Below are positions 1-6,596 of a stretch of DNA of 7,923 bases, piece after piece. The notes beneath the pieces are model-generated. The model was not told the DNA's origin, ran no database searches, and was given only the letters and a program-made list of their open reading frames with translations. Origin of the DNA: Bacillota bacterium (GTDB lineage: Bacteria > Bacillota > DSM-12270 > Thermacetogeniales > Thermacetogeniaceae); assembly GCA_030627585.1 (NCBI GenBank), contig DAOURU010000039.1:1-7923 (forward strand), in the 5' to 3' direction. The number at the start of each line of letters is the position of its first letter. Position 1 is the first letter of the stretch. The position numbers and the translations under genes were made by a program.

Positions 1-524
1 GAGGGGCAAAACGGGTTTACGCCGTTGATGTTGGATACGGTCAACTTGCCTGGGAACTGCGCCGGGATCCGCGGGTTATAGTTTTGGAAAGAACGAACCT
101 CCGCTTCTTGAATGTTGAAGTTTTAACTACCAGGGTAGACCTCGCAACCCTTGACCTTTCTTTTATTACTCTTGAAAAGGTATTTCCTGCAGTCAAGGAA
201 CTGTTAAAACCCGGCGGAGAAGTCTTGGCTTTGGTAAAGCCCCAGTTTGAAGCAGGGCGTGCGTGTGTGGGAAAGGGCGGCATTGTGAGAGATCCCGAAG
301 TTCACGTGGAGGTTCTGGAAAAGGTCCTGGCCAGTGCTCAAGCTTTGGGGTTTAAAATCGGAGGTCTTACTTATTCCTCCCTTTTGGGGGCGGACGGGAA
401 TATTGAATTTTTTCTCTGGATATACCTCCCCCAGGAGGAGTTGCCCGGAAAATTCCCGCCTGAGGTGGCGCGCAGAGTTGTCGAAGCAGCTCATGCTGCC
501 CTGAGAGGCCGTGCAGATAGGTGA
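1..524 (+). CDS. tlyA: TlyA family rRNA (cytidine-2'-O)-methyltransferase, C-terminal part
   Basis: The reading frame is open from the first base (codons in phase with position 3) and ends at TGA 522-524. About 173 residues are visible. TlyA proteins are usually about 270 residues, so the N-terminal S4 RNA-binding domain lies outside the window. What remains is the FtsJ-like SAM-dependent methyltransferase domain. It shows the nucleotide-binding loop region VDVGYGQLAW, then LERTN, then a DLSFI motif, LLKPGG, the family hallmark LVKPQFEAGR with KGGIVRDP, and NIEFFLW near the end. These supply the Asp, Lys and Glu expected of the FtsJ catalytic set. The family 2'-O-methylates cytidines in 16S (and in some species 23S) rRNA; the old name 'hemolysin A' is historical. 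It is the first visible gene of the operon, 24 bases before nadK. In spore formers it commonly sits upstream of argR-recN, as here. Confidence 0.93.
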   Translation, partial: GAKRVYAVDVGYGQLAWELRRDPRVIVLERTNLRFLNVEVLTTRVDLATLDLSFITLEKVFPAVKELLKPGGEVLALVKPQFEAGRACVGKGGIVRDPEVHVEVLEKVLASAQALGFKIGGLTYSSLLGADGNIEFFLWIYLPQEELPGKFPPEVARRVVEAAHAALRGRADR

Positions 525-548
525 TATTCATTTTTAGGAGGTAAATTT

Positions 549-1400
549 ATGAAACGGATTGGTCTGGTCGTAAACTTTCAGAAGGTCCGGGGGGGAAAGA
601 TCTTACAGCTCCTCAAGGAGTGGTTTGAGAAGCGGGGCATTGAGGTGATTATGCCCCAGTGCACCACCGAAGAAAAAGAAGCGATCGAACCCAGCTGCCC
701 TGAATTCTTCGAGCAGGTAGACATAATCCTTTCCCTCGGCGGCGACGGGACCTTATTAGGGACTGCGCGCTGGGCGGCAGGAACCGGAGTTCCTATTTTA
801 GGGGTTAATGTGGGTCATTTAGGTTTTCTCACAGATCTTGAAATGCCGGACTTATTTCCTGCCTTGGAGAGGCTTCATCAGGGAGACTATGAAATTGAAG
901 AGCGCATGATGTTGGCGGTAGAGGTGCGACGGGAGGGTTCGTCTGTTGCCCGTTATTCTGCTTTAAACGATGCCGTGATTACAAAAGGGCCGCTTTCTCG
1001 AATCATCAGACTTGAAACTTACGTGGGAGATGAATACCTTGCTACATACCGCGCGGACGGCATCATTGTTGCGTCCCCGACAGGTTCGACTGCTTACTCC
1101 CTTTCTGCCGGGGGGCCGATTGTAAGCCCGGAGCTGGATCTGATGATTGTAACTCCTGTTTGTCCCCACACTCTTTATGCGCGGCCTTTTATTCTTGCCG
1201 AGCACCAGATGATCAGAATCATTCTTAAGTCTGAGTCAACCGATGTTATGTTAACAATTGATGGCCAGCTCGGGTTCCCCTTGAGGAAAAAGGATCAAAT
1301 CGTAGTGCGCAAGGCCGGGATTCGTACGAGATTGGTGAAGCTTCGAAAAAGATCGTTTTTTGAAGTCTTGCGGCTTAAACTCCAGGAGAGTGACCATTGA
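549..1400 (+). CDS. nadK: NAD kinase
   Basis: A 283-residue cytoplasmic enzyme that phosphorylates NAD to NADP with ATP or polyphosphate. The ATG at 549 follows a perfect AGGAGG (536-541) at 7 bases. Family motifs are complete: GGDGT at residues 64-68 (the catalytic, phosphate-binding loop), NVGHLGFLTDLE at 87-98, the ND pair at 140-141 in the NAD-contacting segment, and the long conserved stretch from DGIIVASPTGSTAY (170-183) through AGGPIVSPEL to VTPVCPH (201-207). A DGQ follows at 238-240. Length and motif order are normal for bacterial NadK (formerly PpnK). The TGA stop at 1398-1400 directly abuts the GTG of mnmM, so the two genes are almost certainly cotranscribed and perhaps translationally coupled. 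No promoter is apparent in the 24-base gap upstream, which suggests expression from the tlyA transcript. Nothing looks degraded. Confidence 0.97.
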   Translation: MKRIGLVVNFQKVRGGKILQLLKEWFEKRGIEVIMPQCTTEEKEAIEPSCPEFFEQVDIILSLGGDGTLLGTARWAAGTGVPILGVNVGHLGFLTDLEMPDLFPALERLHQGDYEIEERMMLAVEVRREGSSVARYSALNDAVITKGPLSRIIRLETYVGDEYLATYRADGIIVASPTGSTAYSLSAGGPIVSPELDLMIVTPVCPHTLYARPFILAEHQMIRIILKSESTDVMLTIDGQLGFPLRKKDQIVVRKAGIRTRLVKLRKRSFFEVLRLKLQESDH

Positions 1401-1997
1401 GTGCCGCGCCTTTTTCCAACCCCTGTTCTTCTTGCGCACTTACTGGTAAATCAGGTTCTGAGAGTCGGCGACAGTGCCGTCGATGCAACAGCCGGAAATG
1501 GGCACGATACCCTTTATCTTGCTCAAAGGGTAGGGGATACGGGAAAGGTTTATGCCTTTGATGTCCAGCGCGGGGCTCTCTTGCGTACAGCAGAACGTCT
1601 CCGGGCGGAAGGGCTGGAAAATAGAGTGGTTTTAATTCAGGCAGGCCACGAACGGCTTAAAGAATTTATTCCCGCCGGAATTAAAACGGCGATGTTTAAT
1701 TTAGGGTATCTGCCCGGCGGAGATCACAGGATCATAACGCGACCCGGGACGACCATCGCGGCCCTCAAACAAACACTGGATCTTTTAGAGCCAGGGGGTC
1801 TTGCAACGGTGGTTGTTTATCGCGGGCATGACGGGGGAAAGGAAGAGGGTGAGGCGGTGTCGAAATTTATTCAGAACCTTGACCGCAAACGGTGGGATGT
1901 AATTTCGACAGTTTTCCCCAGTCGTTCGGCTCATGCCCCCTTCCTGGTGGCTTTACAAAAAACCGGTGATTTCCAGAAGGAAGGAGGGAGCTTATGA
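1401..1997 (+). CDS. mnmM: MnmM (YtqB) tRNA 5-aminomethyl-2-thiouridine methyltransferase
   Basis: A 198-residue class I SAM-dependent methyltransferase of the 'rRNA methylase' Pfam family that contains B. subtilis YtqB. The start is GTG 1401, immediately after the nadK stop. AGGAG at 1384-1388 gives a long 12-base spacing, so reinitiation after nadK may help translation. SAM motif I is DATAGNGHDT (residues 28-37), with the acidic motif II residue in YAFD (51-54). The family-specific FNLGYLPGGDH (99-109) and GHDGGKEE (142-149) follow, and SAHAPF comes near the end. From family knowledge, YtqB was renamed MnmM because it methylates nm5s2U to mnm5s2U at the tRNA wobble position in Gram-positive bacteria that lack a MnmC methyltransferase domain. 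I infer the same reaction here; earlier databases call it a putative rRNA methylase. Its last codons overlap the argR start (ATGA, 1994-1997). Confidence 0.9.
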   Translation: MPRLFPTPVLLAHLLVNQVLRVGDSAVDATAGNGHDTLYLAQRVGDTGKVYAFDVQRGALLRTAERLRAEGLENRVVLIQAGHERLKEFIPAGIKTAMFNLGYLPGGDHRIITRPGTTIAALKQTLDLLEPGGLATVVVYRGHDGGKEEGEAVSKFIQNLDRKRWDVISTVFPSRSAHAPFLVALQKTGDFQKEGGSL

Positions 1998-2449
1998 AAT
2001 TGCGGCGCCAGGAATTGATCCTGGAAATTATAGCAGAAAAACCAGTTGCAACTCAGGAGGAACTGGCTCTGGAGCTGCGAGCCAGGGGGATTCGGGCAAC
2101 TCAAGCTACTATTTCCCGTGATATCAAGGAGCTTCAACTGGTGAAAATCCCAACAGGTGATGATTCTTATCGCTATGCCAGGCCGCTGCAACAGTTGGAA
2201 ACACCCCGGGTTGTCGAACGCCTCCGCCGCGTTTTTCAGGATGCCGTGGTTAGTCTTGATTACAGTGAAAATTTAATTATTATTCATACACTGCCTGGTG
2301 CAGCTCAAAGCACTGCTTCTACGATTGATCAGGCCGGCTGGCGGGAAATCATCGGAACCGTGGCCGGAGATGATACGATTTTGGTTGTGGTGAAGCCCCG
2401 CGAGCTTGTTTTGCAGGTTGTAGAACGGCTTGAGTCTCTTTTGGAGTGA
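1994..2449 (+). CDS. argR: Arginine repressor ArgR/AhrC
   Basis: A 151-residue transcription factor that senses L-arginine, represses arginine biosynthesis and can activate catabolism as a hexamer. The ATG at 1994 overlaps the mnmM stop and has AGGAGG at 1982-1987 with 6-base spacing. The N-terminal winged helix-turn-helix spans about residues 1-70, with the diagnostic ATQATISRDIKELQLVKI at 35-52, whose Ser-Arg contacts DNA. The C-terminal oligomerisation and arginine-binding domain (about 75-151) contains the GAAQSTASTID segment (102-112), close to the usual GNA..A..ID, and the highly conserved EIIGTVAGDDTIL (118-130). GDD at 125-127 provides the aspartates that hold arginine. Length is typical. 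In Firmicutes argR almost always precedes recN, as here. I saw no convincing ARG box just upstream, so autoregulation cannot be claimed. Confidence 0.96.
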   Translation: MKLRRQELILEIIAEKPVATQEELALELRARGIRATQATISRDIKELQLVKIPTGDDSYRYARPLQQLETPRVVERLRRVFQDAVVSLDYSENLIIIHTLPGAAQSTASTIDQAGWREIIGTVAGDDTILVVVKPRELVLQVVERLESLLE

Positions 2450-2454
2450 GGGAG
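2448..2454 (+). promoter_or_regulatory. Ribosome binding site deciding the recN start
   Basis: GAGGGAG overlaps the argR stop codon (2447-2449) and lies 5 bases before GTG 2460. The longer alternative, a TTG at 2430 inside argR, has no Shine-Dalgarno sequence before it. It would also add ten residues not found in RecN proteins. Starting at 2460 gives the family's usual first residues (M-L-I-Q-L-S-I). Confidence 0.7.
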
Positions 2455-2459
2455 AGCCT

Positions 2460-4139
2460 GTGCTGATCCAGCTTTCGATTGAGAGTCTAGCATTAATTGA
2501 AAAGATTATCCTGTCTCCTGGTCCCGGTCTCAATGTTTTAACCGGAGAGACGGGGGCGGGCAAATCGATTGTTGTCGATGCCATGAACATCCTTGTTGGG
2601 GGGCGGGCTTCCGGCGAACTTGTACGGACAGGGGCCGATAAGGCGATCGTAGAGGGTTTTTTCGACTGCGGTTCTGATCCTCGTATTTCCCAAAAACTAG
2701 CGGAATTTGGTTTGCCTGCGAGTGAAGACGGCTCCCTTTTACTCAGCCGGGAGGTTGTAAAAGGAGGGCGAAGCTTCTGCCGGGTCAACGGGCGCCTTGT
2801 TCCTTTGACGATCTACCGCGCTCTCGGGGAACTTCTCGTCGACTTGCATGGTCAACATGAGCATCAATCACTGCTCAAAATAGACCGGCACCGGGAACTC
2901 CTGGACCGGTTTGCCGGCCCCGAGGTATTGCAGCAGCGCGCGCTGGTGGAAAGCCTGTACCAGCGTCTTAACTTTCTAAAGAAAGAACAGGAAAAACAGG
3001 CTCTGGATGAAAATGAGATCAGGCGCCGTACCGAATACCTTCGTTACGCAATTGAGGAAATCGAGCGCGTCAAACCCGTTCCTGGAGAAGAGGAAGAGCT
3101 CCGTCAAGAGAGAGATCGCCTGCGATACAGGGAAAAACTCGTGGAACTGGCCAAAGAGCTGGTTGTCAGCTTATCGGAAGGGGACGGCAATTTAATTCCG
3201 GCCTCCGACCTCTTATCACGTGCGGCGGAAAAGACGCGCGAAATGGCGCGTTACGATCAAGCGGTCGAAGAAATTAACAGTGTTTTAGAGGAAATTAAGT
3301 ATAAACTTGAAGATGTGATTAATTCCCTTCGCCATTACCACGAAAATCTTGAGTTCAATCCGGCACGCGCCCAGCAAGTAGAAGAGAGGCTCTATTCCTT
3401 GCGGAATTTAATGCATAAATACGGACCCTCCCTAACCGCCGTGTGCAGTTACCGGGATCAAGCCGCTGCCGAATTAGAGGAACTCCTCTCGTTTCAAACC
3501 AGTTCTCGCGAACTGGCAGTTGAGTACGAAAAAGTTTTGCACGAATACGAAGAAACGGCCGGGATTTTATCAACCCTGCGCCATGAAAAGGCGGCTGATT
3601 TTATCCGGGCTGTGACAAGCGAACTGCATAGCCTGGGCATGAACCACGCACGCTTTGATGTTAAGTGGAAGAAACTGGACGATCCGACTCCCTGGGGGTA
3701 TGACCGCCCGGAGTTTTTATTCAGCGCGAACCCGGGCGAACCCCTGAAACCCCTTGCCAAGATCGCTTCAGGCGGCGAAATGTCCCGTGTAATGCTGGCG
3801 CTTAAAGTTATTCTTGCCGAAAATGACGAGATCCCGACGCTTATTTTTGATGAAATAGACACCGGAATTGGAGGCCGGATACTTCAGGTGGTCGGGGAGC
3901 GACTCTCGTCCGTCGCGAACACCAAGCAGGTTTTATGTGTTACCCATTCCCCTCATATTGCCGGAAGGGGGCGAACGCATTTCTATCTTGAAAAAATTGT
4001 TGCAGAAGGACATACGCAGACGACTGTTCGTATACTGGATTATCAAGCAAGAGTCGAAGAACTGGTAAGGATGCTTGGGGGCACCGGCAGCGGGGAAGTA
4101 ACACGGAACCACGCGGAGCAGATCTTGCTGCAAGGCTAA
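2460..4139 (+). CDS. recN: DNA repair protein RecN
   Basis: A 559-residue SMC-like ATPase that acts early at DNA double-strand breaks, gathering ends and working with RecA. The start chosen is GTG 2460 (see the RBS entry). Walker A is GETGAGKS at residues 29-36, followed by the RecN-typical VDLHGQHEHQSLL (127-139). The middle, roughly 150-370, is charged and heptad-like and forms the coiled-coil arms. The ABC signature is SGGEMSR (437-443) and Walker B is LIFDEIDTG (461-469). The H-loop histidine occurs in VTHSPHIA, and the family ending RVEELVRMLGG follows. Length matches RecN (about 550-575). The stretch after the H-loop, GRGRTHF, is more basic than the acidic-containing segment I recall as usual here. 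This is a minor variation, with no sign of loss of function. No LexA box of the GAAC-N4-GTTC kind is visible close upstream. The gene is in the argR operon, 10 bases after argR. Confidence 0.96.
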   Translation: MLIQLSIESLALIEKIILSPGPGLNVLTGETGAGKSIVVDAMNILVGGRASGELVRTGADKAIVEGFFDCGSDPRISQKLAEFGLPASEDGSLLLSREVVKGGRSFCRVNGRLVPLTIYRALGELLVDLHGQHEHQSLLKIDRHRELLDRFAGPEVLQQRALVESLYQRLNFLKKEQEKQALDENEIRRRTEYLRYAIEEIERVKPVPGEEEELRQERDRLRYREKLVELAKELVVSLSEGDGNLIPASDLLSRAAEKTREMARYDQAVEEINSVLEEIKYKLEDVINSLRHYHENLEFNPARAQQVEERLYSLRNLMHKYGPSLTAVCSYRDQAAAELEELLSFQTSSRELAVEYEKVLHEYEETAGILSTLRHEKAADFIRAVTSELHSLGMNHARFDVKWKKLDDPTPWGYDRPEFLFSANPGEPLKPLAKIASGGEMSRVMLALKVILAENDEIPTLIFDEIDTGIGGRILQVVGERLSSVANTKQVLCVTHSPHIAGRGRTHFYLEKIVAEGHTQTTVRILDYQARVEELVRMLGGTGSGEVTRNHAEQILLQG

Positions 4140-4153
4140 AATTTGCGTATAAC
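4125..4153 (+). promoter_or_regulatory. Possible sigma-A-like promoter for spoIVB
   Basis: TTGCTG (4125-4130) and TATAAC (4148-4153) are separated by exactly 17 bases. The -10 box matches five of six consensus positions, the -35 only the TTG. It would place a start near 4160, with a leader of about 70 bases before spoIVB. In B. subtilis spoIVB is transcribed by forespore sigma-F and sigma-G. I looked for a GNATA-type -35 at the right distance from this -10 area and found none convincing. The sigma assignment is therefore open, and the promoter itself is only a sequence match. Confidence 0.35.
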
Positions 4154-4157
4154 GTAT

Positions 4158-4232
4158 AAAAGGAAGAAGAAGAGGTTAAGTTAAGAAGCGCGGAGGAAGC
4201 AGTAGCAGGGGGAGACTAAGGAGTGAGCAAAG
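4158..4232 (+). other. Purine-rich leader upstream of spoIVB
   Basis: Of 75 bases, 62 are A or G. The stretch holds several Shine-Dalgarno-like words (AGGAAG, GGAGGAAG, GGGGGAG). The one used is probably AAGGAG at 4218-4223, 9 bases before the ATG at 4233. No start codon with a usable frame is present within it. It may form an unstructured translation-enhancing leader, but this is inference. Confidence 0.5.
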
Positions 4233-5678
4233 ATGGAAAGCGCCCCGTTACGGCGCAGGCTTCTTAGCCTTCTCCTCCCTCTTTTTTTAGGGGCAATTGT
4301 TTTCACCCTCCTCTTCCAATCCTTTGTTGCGATTCCTTCTCATTATCGCGTGAGTGTCGGAGAACAGGTCAAATTCAGTAATTTTCTTCCCCGGCAAATT
4401 TCTGCAAAGATTACAGCTTATGTTTCTGAAGATGTAGAAGGAAGGTTAAAGTGGAAAGGGAACAGGTTCACGAAACAGGTATTTTATCCTTTTCTCGAGT
4501 CCCCGATCGCTGCTGCTCCCGGGCAGGTTCATCTGGAGTTTCGACTCTTTGGGAAAGTACCGTTAAAACGGGTTACGGTGCAGGTGGTTCCTCCCGTAAA
4601 AGTAATGGCAGGGGGGCATTCAATCGGGGTTCTTCTTCATACTCAAGGCGTGATGGTTGTTGGATATGCAGGCATCACAGATTCGATGGGGAGGAAATGT
4701 TTTCCCGCCCGAGACGCGGGAATCGCGCCGGGCGATCTTATTCTTGAGATCGAGGATACTCCGGTTCGAGGTGACACTCAGGTAAGTTTTATGATTGATC
4801 AGATTGCCCGCAAGAAGAAAGTATTAAGGTTTCGAGTAAAACACGAGGGGGTTTTAAAGGAATATCAAATCAAGCCTATTTTTTGCCGGGAGACGAGGCG
4901 TTATCGCATTGGCTTGTATGTCCGCGACGGTGCCGCAGGAGTAGGAACACTTACCTTTTTTGATCCCAAGACGAAAAAATACGGAGCGCTTGGCCACGTG
5001 ATTACCGACTCCGAGACGAATCAGTGGTTAGACTTGAGAGAGGGAAAAATTGTCCGAGCTACGGTTCAGGGCATCCAACAAGGAGGGCGGGGGCGGATTG
5101 GAGAAAAGGTCGGGATCTTCCTCGGCCATGAAGAGACTTCGGGGGATATTGACAAAAACACCAAATATGGTATCTTCGGAAAACTAACAAACAATTTAAA
5201 GAATCCTTTGTTCCCTGAGCCGATCCCTGTAGCCTTAGGGCGCCAGGTGAGAGAGGGGCCGGCGCGCTTGTTGACTGTTCTCAATGGCGAAAAAATAGAA
5301 TCCTTTTCCGTCGAAATTCAAACTGTCTTTCCCCGGCCGCGCCCTGACGGGAAAGCTTTTGTTTTGAAAATAACCGATCCTGATCTTTTAAACCGGACCG
5401 GGGGAATTGTTCAAGGGATGAGCGGCAGCCCAATTATCCAAAATGGAAGGTTGATTGGTGCGGTTACGCATGTTTTTATCAATGATCCGACGAGGGGATA
5501 TGGGGTTTTAATAGAATCGATGCTGGAAGAAGCCGAATTGCTTAAGGCCAGGCAAGTAATGCCTGGCCTTTCGTATCAGGTTCACAACAACTCTCTTCTA
5601 AATCAGGAAAAATCGCTTAAAAAGGGTGTTTCGCTAAAAAATTACGAGAAATTTAGATCTATAAAGTTCCAGAATTAG
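4233..5678 (+). CDS. spoIVB: SpoIVB serine peptidase, with C-terminal extension
   Basis: A 481-residue sporulation peptidase of family S55. In Bacillus it is made in the forespore, crosses into the intermembrane space and cleaves SpoIVFA, which allows pro-sigma-K processing. The ATG 4233 follows AAGGAG by 9 bases. A basic N-terminus precedes a membrane anchor or signal (about residues 10-33). A PDZ domain covers about 128-205, with GYAGITD and [13 protein letters not shown]. The peptidase domain follows, with GALGHVITD (His255) and [14 protein letters not shown] (Ser397). Asp382 lies 15 residues before the serine, as in the Bacillus His236/Asp363/Ser378 triad as I recall it, so the active site looks complete. 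[19 protein letters not shown] is the usual near-terminal motif. Family members end soon after it, but here another 35-45 residues follow, rich in Lys, Asn and Ser. They are encoded by AT-rich DNA beginning at an inverted repeat (5544-5570), so the tail may be recruited non-coding sequence. Confidence 0.95.
   Translation: MESAPLRRRLLSLLLPLFLGAIVFTLLFQSFVAIPSHYRVSVGEQVKFSNFLPRQISAKITAYVSEDVEGRLKWKGNRFTKQVFYPFLESPIAAAPGQVHLEFRLFGKVPLKRVTVQVVPPVKVMAGGHSIGVLLHTQGVMVVGYAGITDSMGRKCFPARDAGIAPGDLILEIEDTPVRGDTQVSFMIDQIARKKKVLRFRVKHEGVLKEYQIKPIFCRETRRYRIGLYVRDGAAGVGTLTFFDPKTKKYGALGHVITDSETNQWLDLREGKIVRATVQGIQQGGRGRIGEKVGIFLGHEETSGDIDKNTKYGIFGKLTNNLKNPLFPEPIPVALGRQVREGPARLLTVLNGEKIESFSVEIQTVFPRPRPDGKAFVLKITDPDLLNRTGGIVQGMSGSPIIQNGRLIGAVTHVFINDPTRGYGVLIESMLEEAELLKARQVMPGLSYQVHNNSLLNQEKSLKKGVSLKNYEKFRSIKFQN
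5544..5570 (+). repeat. Perfect 10-bp inverted repeat (hairpin) inside the spoIVB 3' end
   Basis: AAGGCCAGGC (5544-5553) and GCCTGGCCTT (5561-5570) are exact reverse complements around a 7-base loop. The RNA would form a stable GC-rich stem, followed by TCGTATC, so there is no long U run. It resembles a rho-independent terminator with a weak tail. It lies in frame within spoIVB (residues 438-446), just where the gene ends in relatives. It could attenuate transcription between spoIVB and spo0A, protect mRNA, or be a relic of a terminator absorbed into the gene. Confidence 0.75.
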
Positions 5679-5694
5679 TCAGTCTTAGCCATGG

Positions 5695-5701
5695 TTCGAA
5701 G
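5695..5701 (+). promoter_or_regulatory. Weak Spo0A-box-like heptamer
   Basis: TTCGAAG matches TTCGACA, the inverted 0A box, at 5 of 7 positions. It sits just upstream of and touching the predicted sigma-H -35 element. Alone it is weak; its position in the spo0A control region is the reason to list it. Confidence 0.2.
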
Positions 5702-5729
5702 AAGGATCTGGTATCGGTGCGTCGAATCT
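5701..5729 (+). promoter_or_regulatory. Predicted sigma-H promoter of spo0A
   Basis: GAAGGATCT (5701-5709) fits the sigma-H -35 consensus RnAGGAwww at 8 of 9 positions. GTCGAATCT (5721-5729) fits the -10 consensus RnnGAATww at 8 of 9. The 11-base spacer is within the known 11-12 range. In B. subtilis spo0A has a sigma-H promoter (Ps) that raises Spo0A levels at the start of sporulation, so this is the expected place. Transcription would start near 5735, about 48 bases before the GTG at 5783. That also argues against the GTG at 5717 as the spo0A start. The call rests on consensus matching by eye. Confidence 0.7.
5720..5726 (+). promoter_or_regulatory. Near-consensus Spo0A box on the sigma-H -10 element
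   Basis: CGTCGAA differs from the 0A box TGTCGAA at one of the two leading bases only (6 of 7 match). It overlaps the predicted sigma-H -10. Binding of phosphorylated Spo0A here would be expected to block that promoter, giving negative feedback. The shared GAA makes some overlap likely by chance, so confidence is modest. Confidence 0.3.
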
Positions 5730-5768
5730 TAATTAACAGGTTTTTTAAATTAAGGGGAAAAGTAACTG

Positions 5769-5773
5769 GGAGG
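5769..5773 (+). promoter_or_regulatory. Ribosome binding site deciding the spo0A start
   Basis: GGAGG lies 9 bases before GTG 5783, and the following codons give a normal Spo0A N-terminus. The longer frame from GTG 5717 would add 22 mostly basic residues unknown in Spo0A, and would begin inside the predicted promoter. Confidence 0.8.
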
Positions 5774-5782
5774 CGAAATAAA

Positions 5783-6547
5783 GTGAATAAGGGGATTAAA
5801 ATCCTGATAGTTGACGATAACAGGGAATTTTGCGAAATTTTAATGGAATATTTCGAGGGCCAAAACGATTGCTTGGTTACAGGGATTGCACATAATGGAT
5901 TGCAGGCACTGGAGTTTCTTGCCCAGAACATGCCTGATATTATGATTCTCGACATCATCATGCCTCATCTGGATGGAATTGGGGTTTTGGAGAAACTCTC
6001 CTACGAATTTGAGGCGCGCCCGAAGGTGATTATTTTGACGGCCTTCGGTCAGGAAGCGATAACCCAGCGGGCGGTAGAATTGGGAGCCAACTATTATATC
6101 TTAAAACCCTTTGATATAGAGGTGCTGGGGAATCGCGTCCGGCAATTAGCCAATAATGACACAGTTCAGGCTCCTGCCCCGTATCCTAAAATGCGTAATT
6201 TGGATGTAGAAGTAACCAATTTAATTCACCAAATGGGGGTACCTGCACATGTTAAAGGTTATCAATACCTCCGCGACGCGATTATTCTCGTGGTTGGCGA
6301 AATGGGGTTGTTGGGGGCAGTAACCAAAGAGCTGTATCCCATGATTGCGGAAAAATACAATACAACTCCCAGCCGGGTGGAACGGGCAATTCGCCATGCT
6401 ATTGAACTTGCCTGGGACCGGGGTAATATCGAATTGATGAATAAATTTTTCGGGTATACAATAGATGTTGACCGGGGAAAACCAACCAATTCGGAGTTTA
6501 TTGCGATGATTGCGGACCGGCTGCGAATCGGGGCCAAGGTCGGCTAG
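5783..6547 (+). CDS. spo0A: Stage 0 sporulation response regulator Spo0A
   Basis: A 254-residue master regulator of sporulation entry (267 in B. subtilis). The start is GTG 5783, read as Met. The receiver domain (about 5-122) has the acidic pocket DD at 11-12, the phosphorylated aspartate Asp57 in [10 protein letters not shown], Thr86 in LTAFGQ and Lys108 in LKPFD. A short linker rich in Pro and Ala (about 125-138) leads to the DNA-binding effector domain. That domain carries [20 protein letters not shown] (182-201) continuing into [14 protein letters not shown], the recognition-helix region that reads 0A boxes, and the near-terminal [16 protein letters not shown]. All key residues are present, so the protein should be phosphorylatable and DNA-binding. 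It is preceded by a predicted sigma-H promoter and follows spoIVB, the standard order in spore formers. It is diagnostic of an endospore-forming Firmicute. Confidence 0.98.
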   Translation: MNKGIKILIVDDNREFCEILMEYFEGQNDCLVTGIAHNGLQALEFLAQNMPDIMILDIIMPHLDGIGVLEKLSYEFEARPKVIILTAFGQEAITQRAVELGANYYILKPFDIEVLGNRVRQLANNDTVQAPAPYPKMRNLDVEVTNLIHQMGVPAHVKGYQYLRDAIILVVGEMGLLGAVTKELYPMIAEKYNTTPSRVERAIRHAIELAWDRGNIELMNKFFGYTIDVDRGKPTNSEFIAMIADRLRIGAKVG

Positions 6548-6550
6548 CGG

Positions 6551-6596
6551 AAACCAAGTTTTAGAAAGTTTCTTGAACCCGAGGAGGTCTTGGTTT
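6551..6596 (+). repeat. Inverted repeat after spo0A, possible weak terminator
   Basis: AAACCAAG (6551-6558) and CTTGGTTT (6589-6596) are perfect 8-bp reverse complements around a 30-base loop. The loop itself holds a small AGAAA/TTTCT repeat. The right arm runs into AAAATTT rather than a U run, so termination would be inefficient. It begins 3 bases after the spo0A stop. It could stabilise the spo0A mRNA 3' end or partly end transcription. The loop also carries a perfect GAGGAGGT, but the only nearby start (TTG 6590) meets a stop at its third codon. Confidence 0.4.

Noticed and set aside
479..2218. Four perfect Spo0A-box heptamers (TGTCGAA or its complement) at 479-485, 1858-1864, 1904-1910 and 2212-2218
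   Set aside because: All lie inside conserved coding regions of tlyA, mnmM and argR and several are just in-frame codon pairs such as GTC GAA. About one is expected by chance in this length, and none sits at a recognisable promoter.
2430..2459. Longer recN beginning at TTG 2430
   Set aside because: It has no Shine-Dalgarno sequence and overlaps argR by 20 bases, and its ten extra residues are not seen in RecN. GTG 2460 is better on all three counts.
2400..2460. Possible LexA/SOS box ahead of recN
   Set aside because: GAAC occurs at 2423-2426 but no GTTC follows at the required 4-base spacing.
2273..2788. 171-residue open frame on the - strand across argR and recN
   Set aside because: It is antisense to two strongly supported genes and shows no recognisable domain. 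The other - strand frames are likewise shadows.
3412..3424. ARG-box-like TGCATAAATA within recN
   Set aside because: Only a half-site resemblance, deep within a conserved coding region and far from any promoter.
5630..5665. TATAAA (5660-5665) as a vegetative spo0A promoter
   Set aside because: The only -35-like candidate, TTCGCT at 5630, is 24 bases away, far outside the usual 16-18.
5717..5782. Longer spo0A beginning at GTG 5717
   Set aside because: It starts within the predicted sigma-H promoter and adds a basic stretch foreign to Spo0A. GTG 5783 has a good ribosome binding site and the normal N-terminus.
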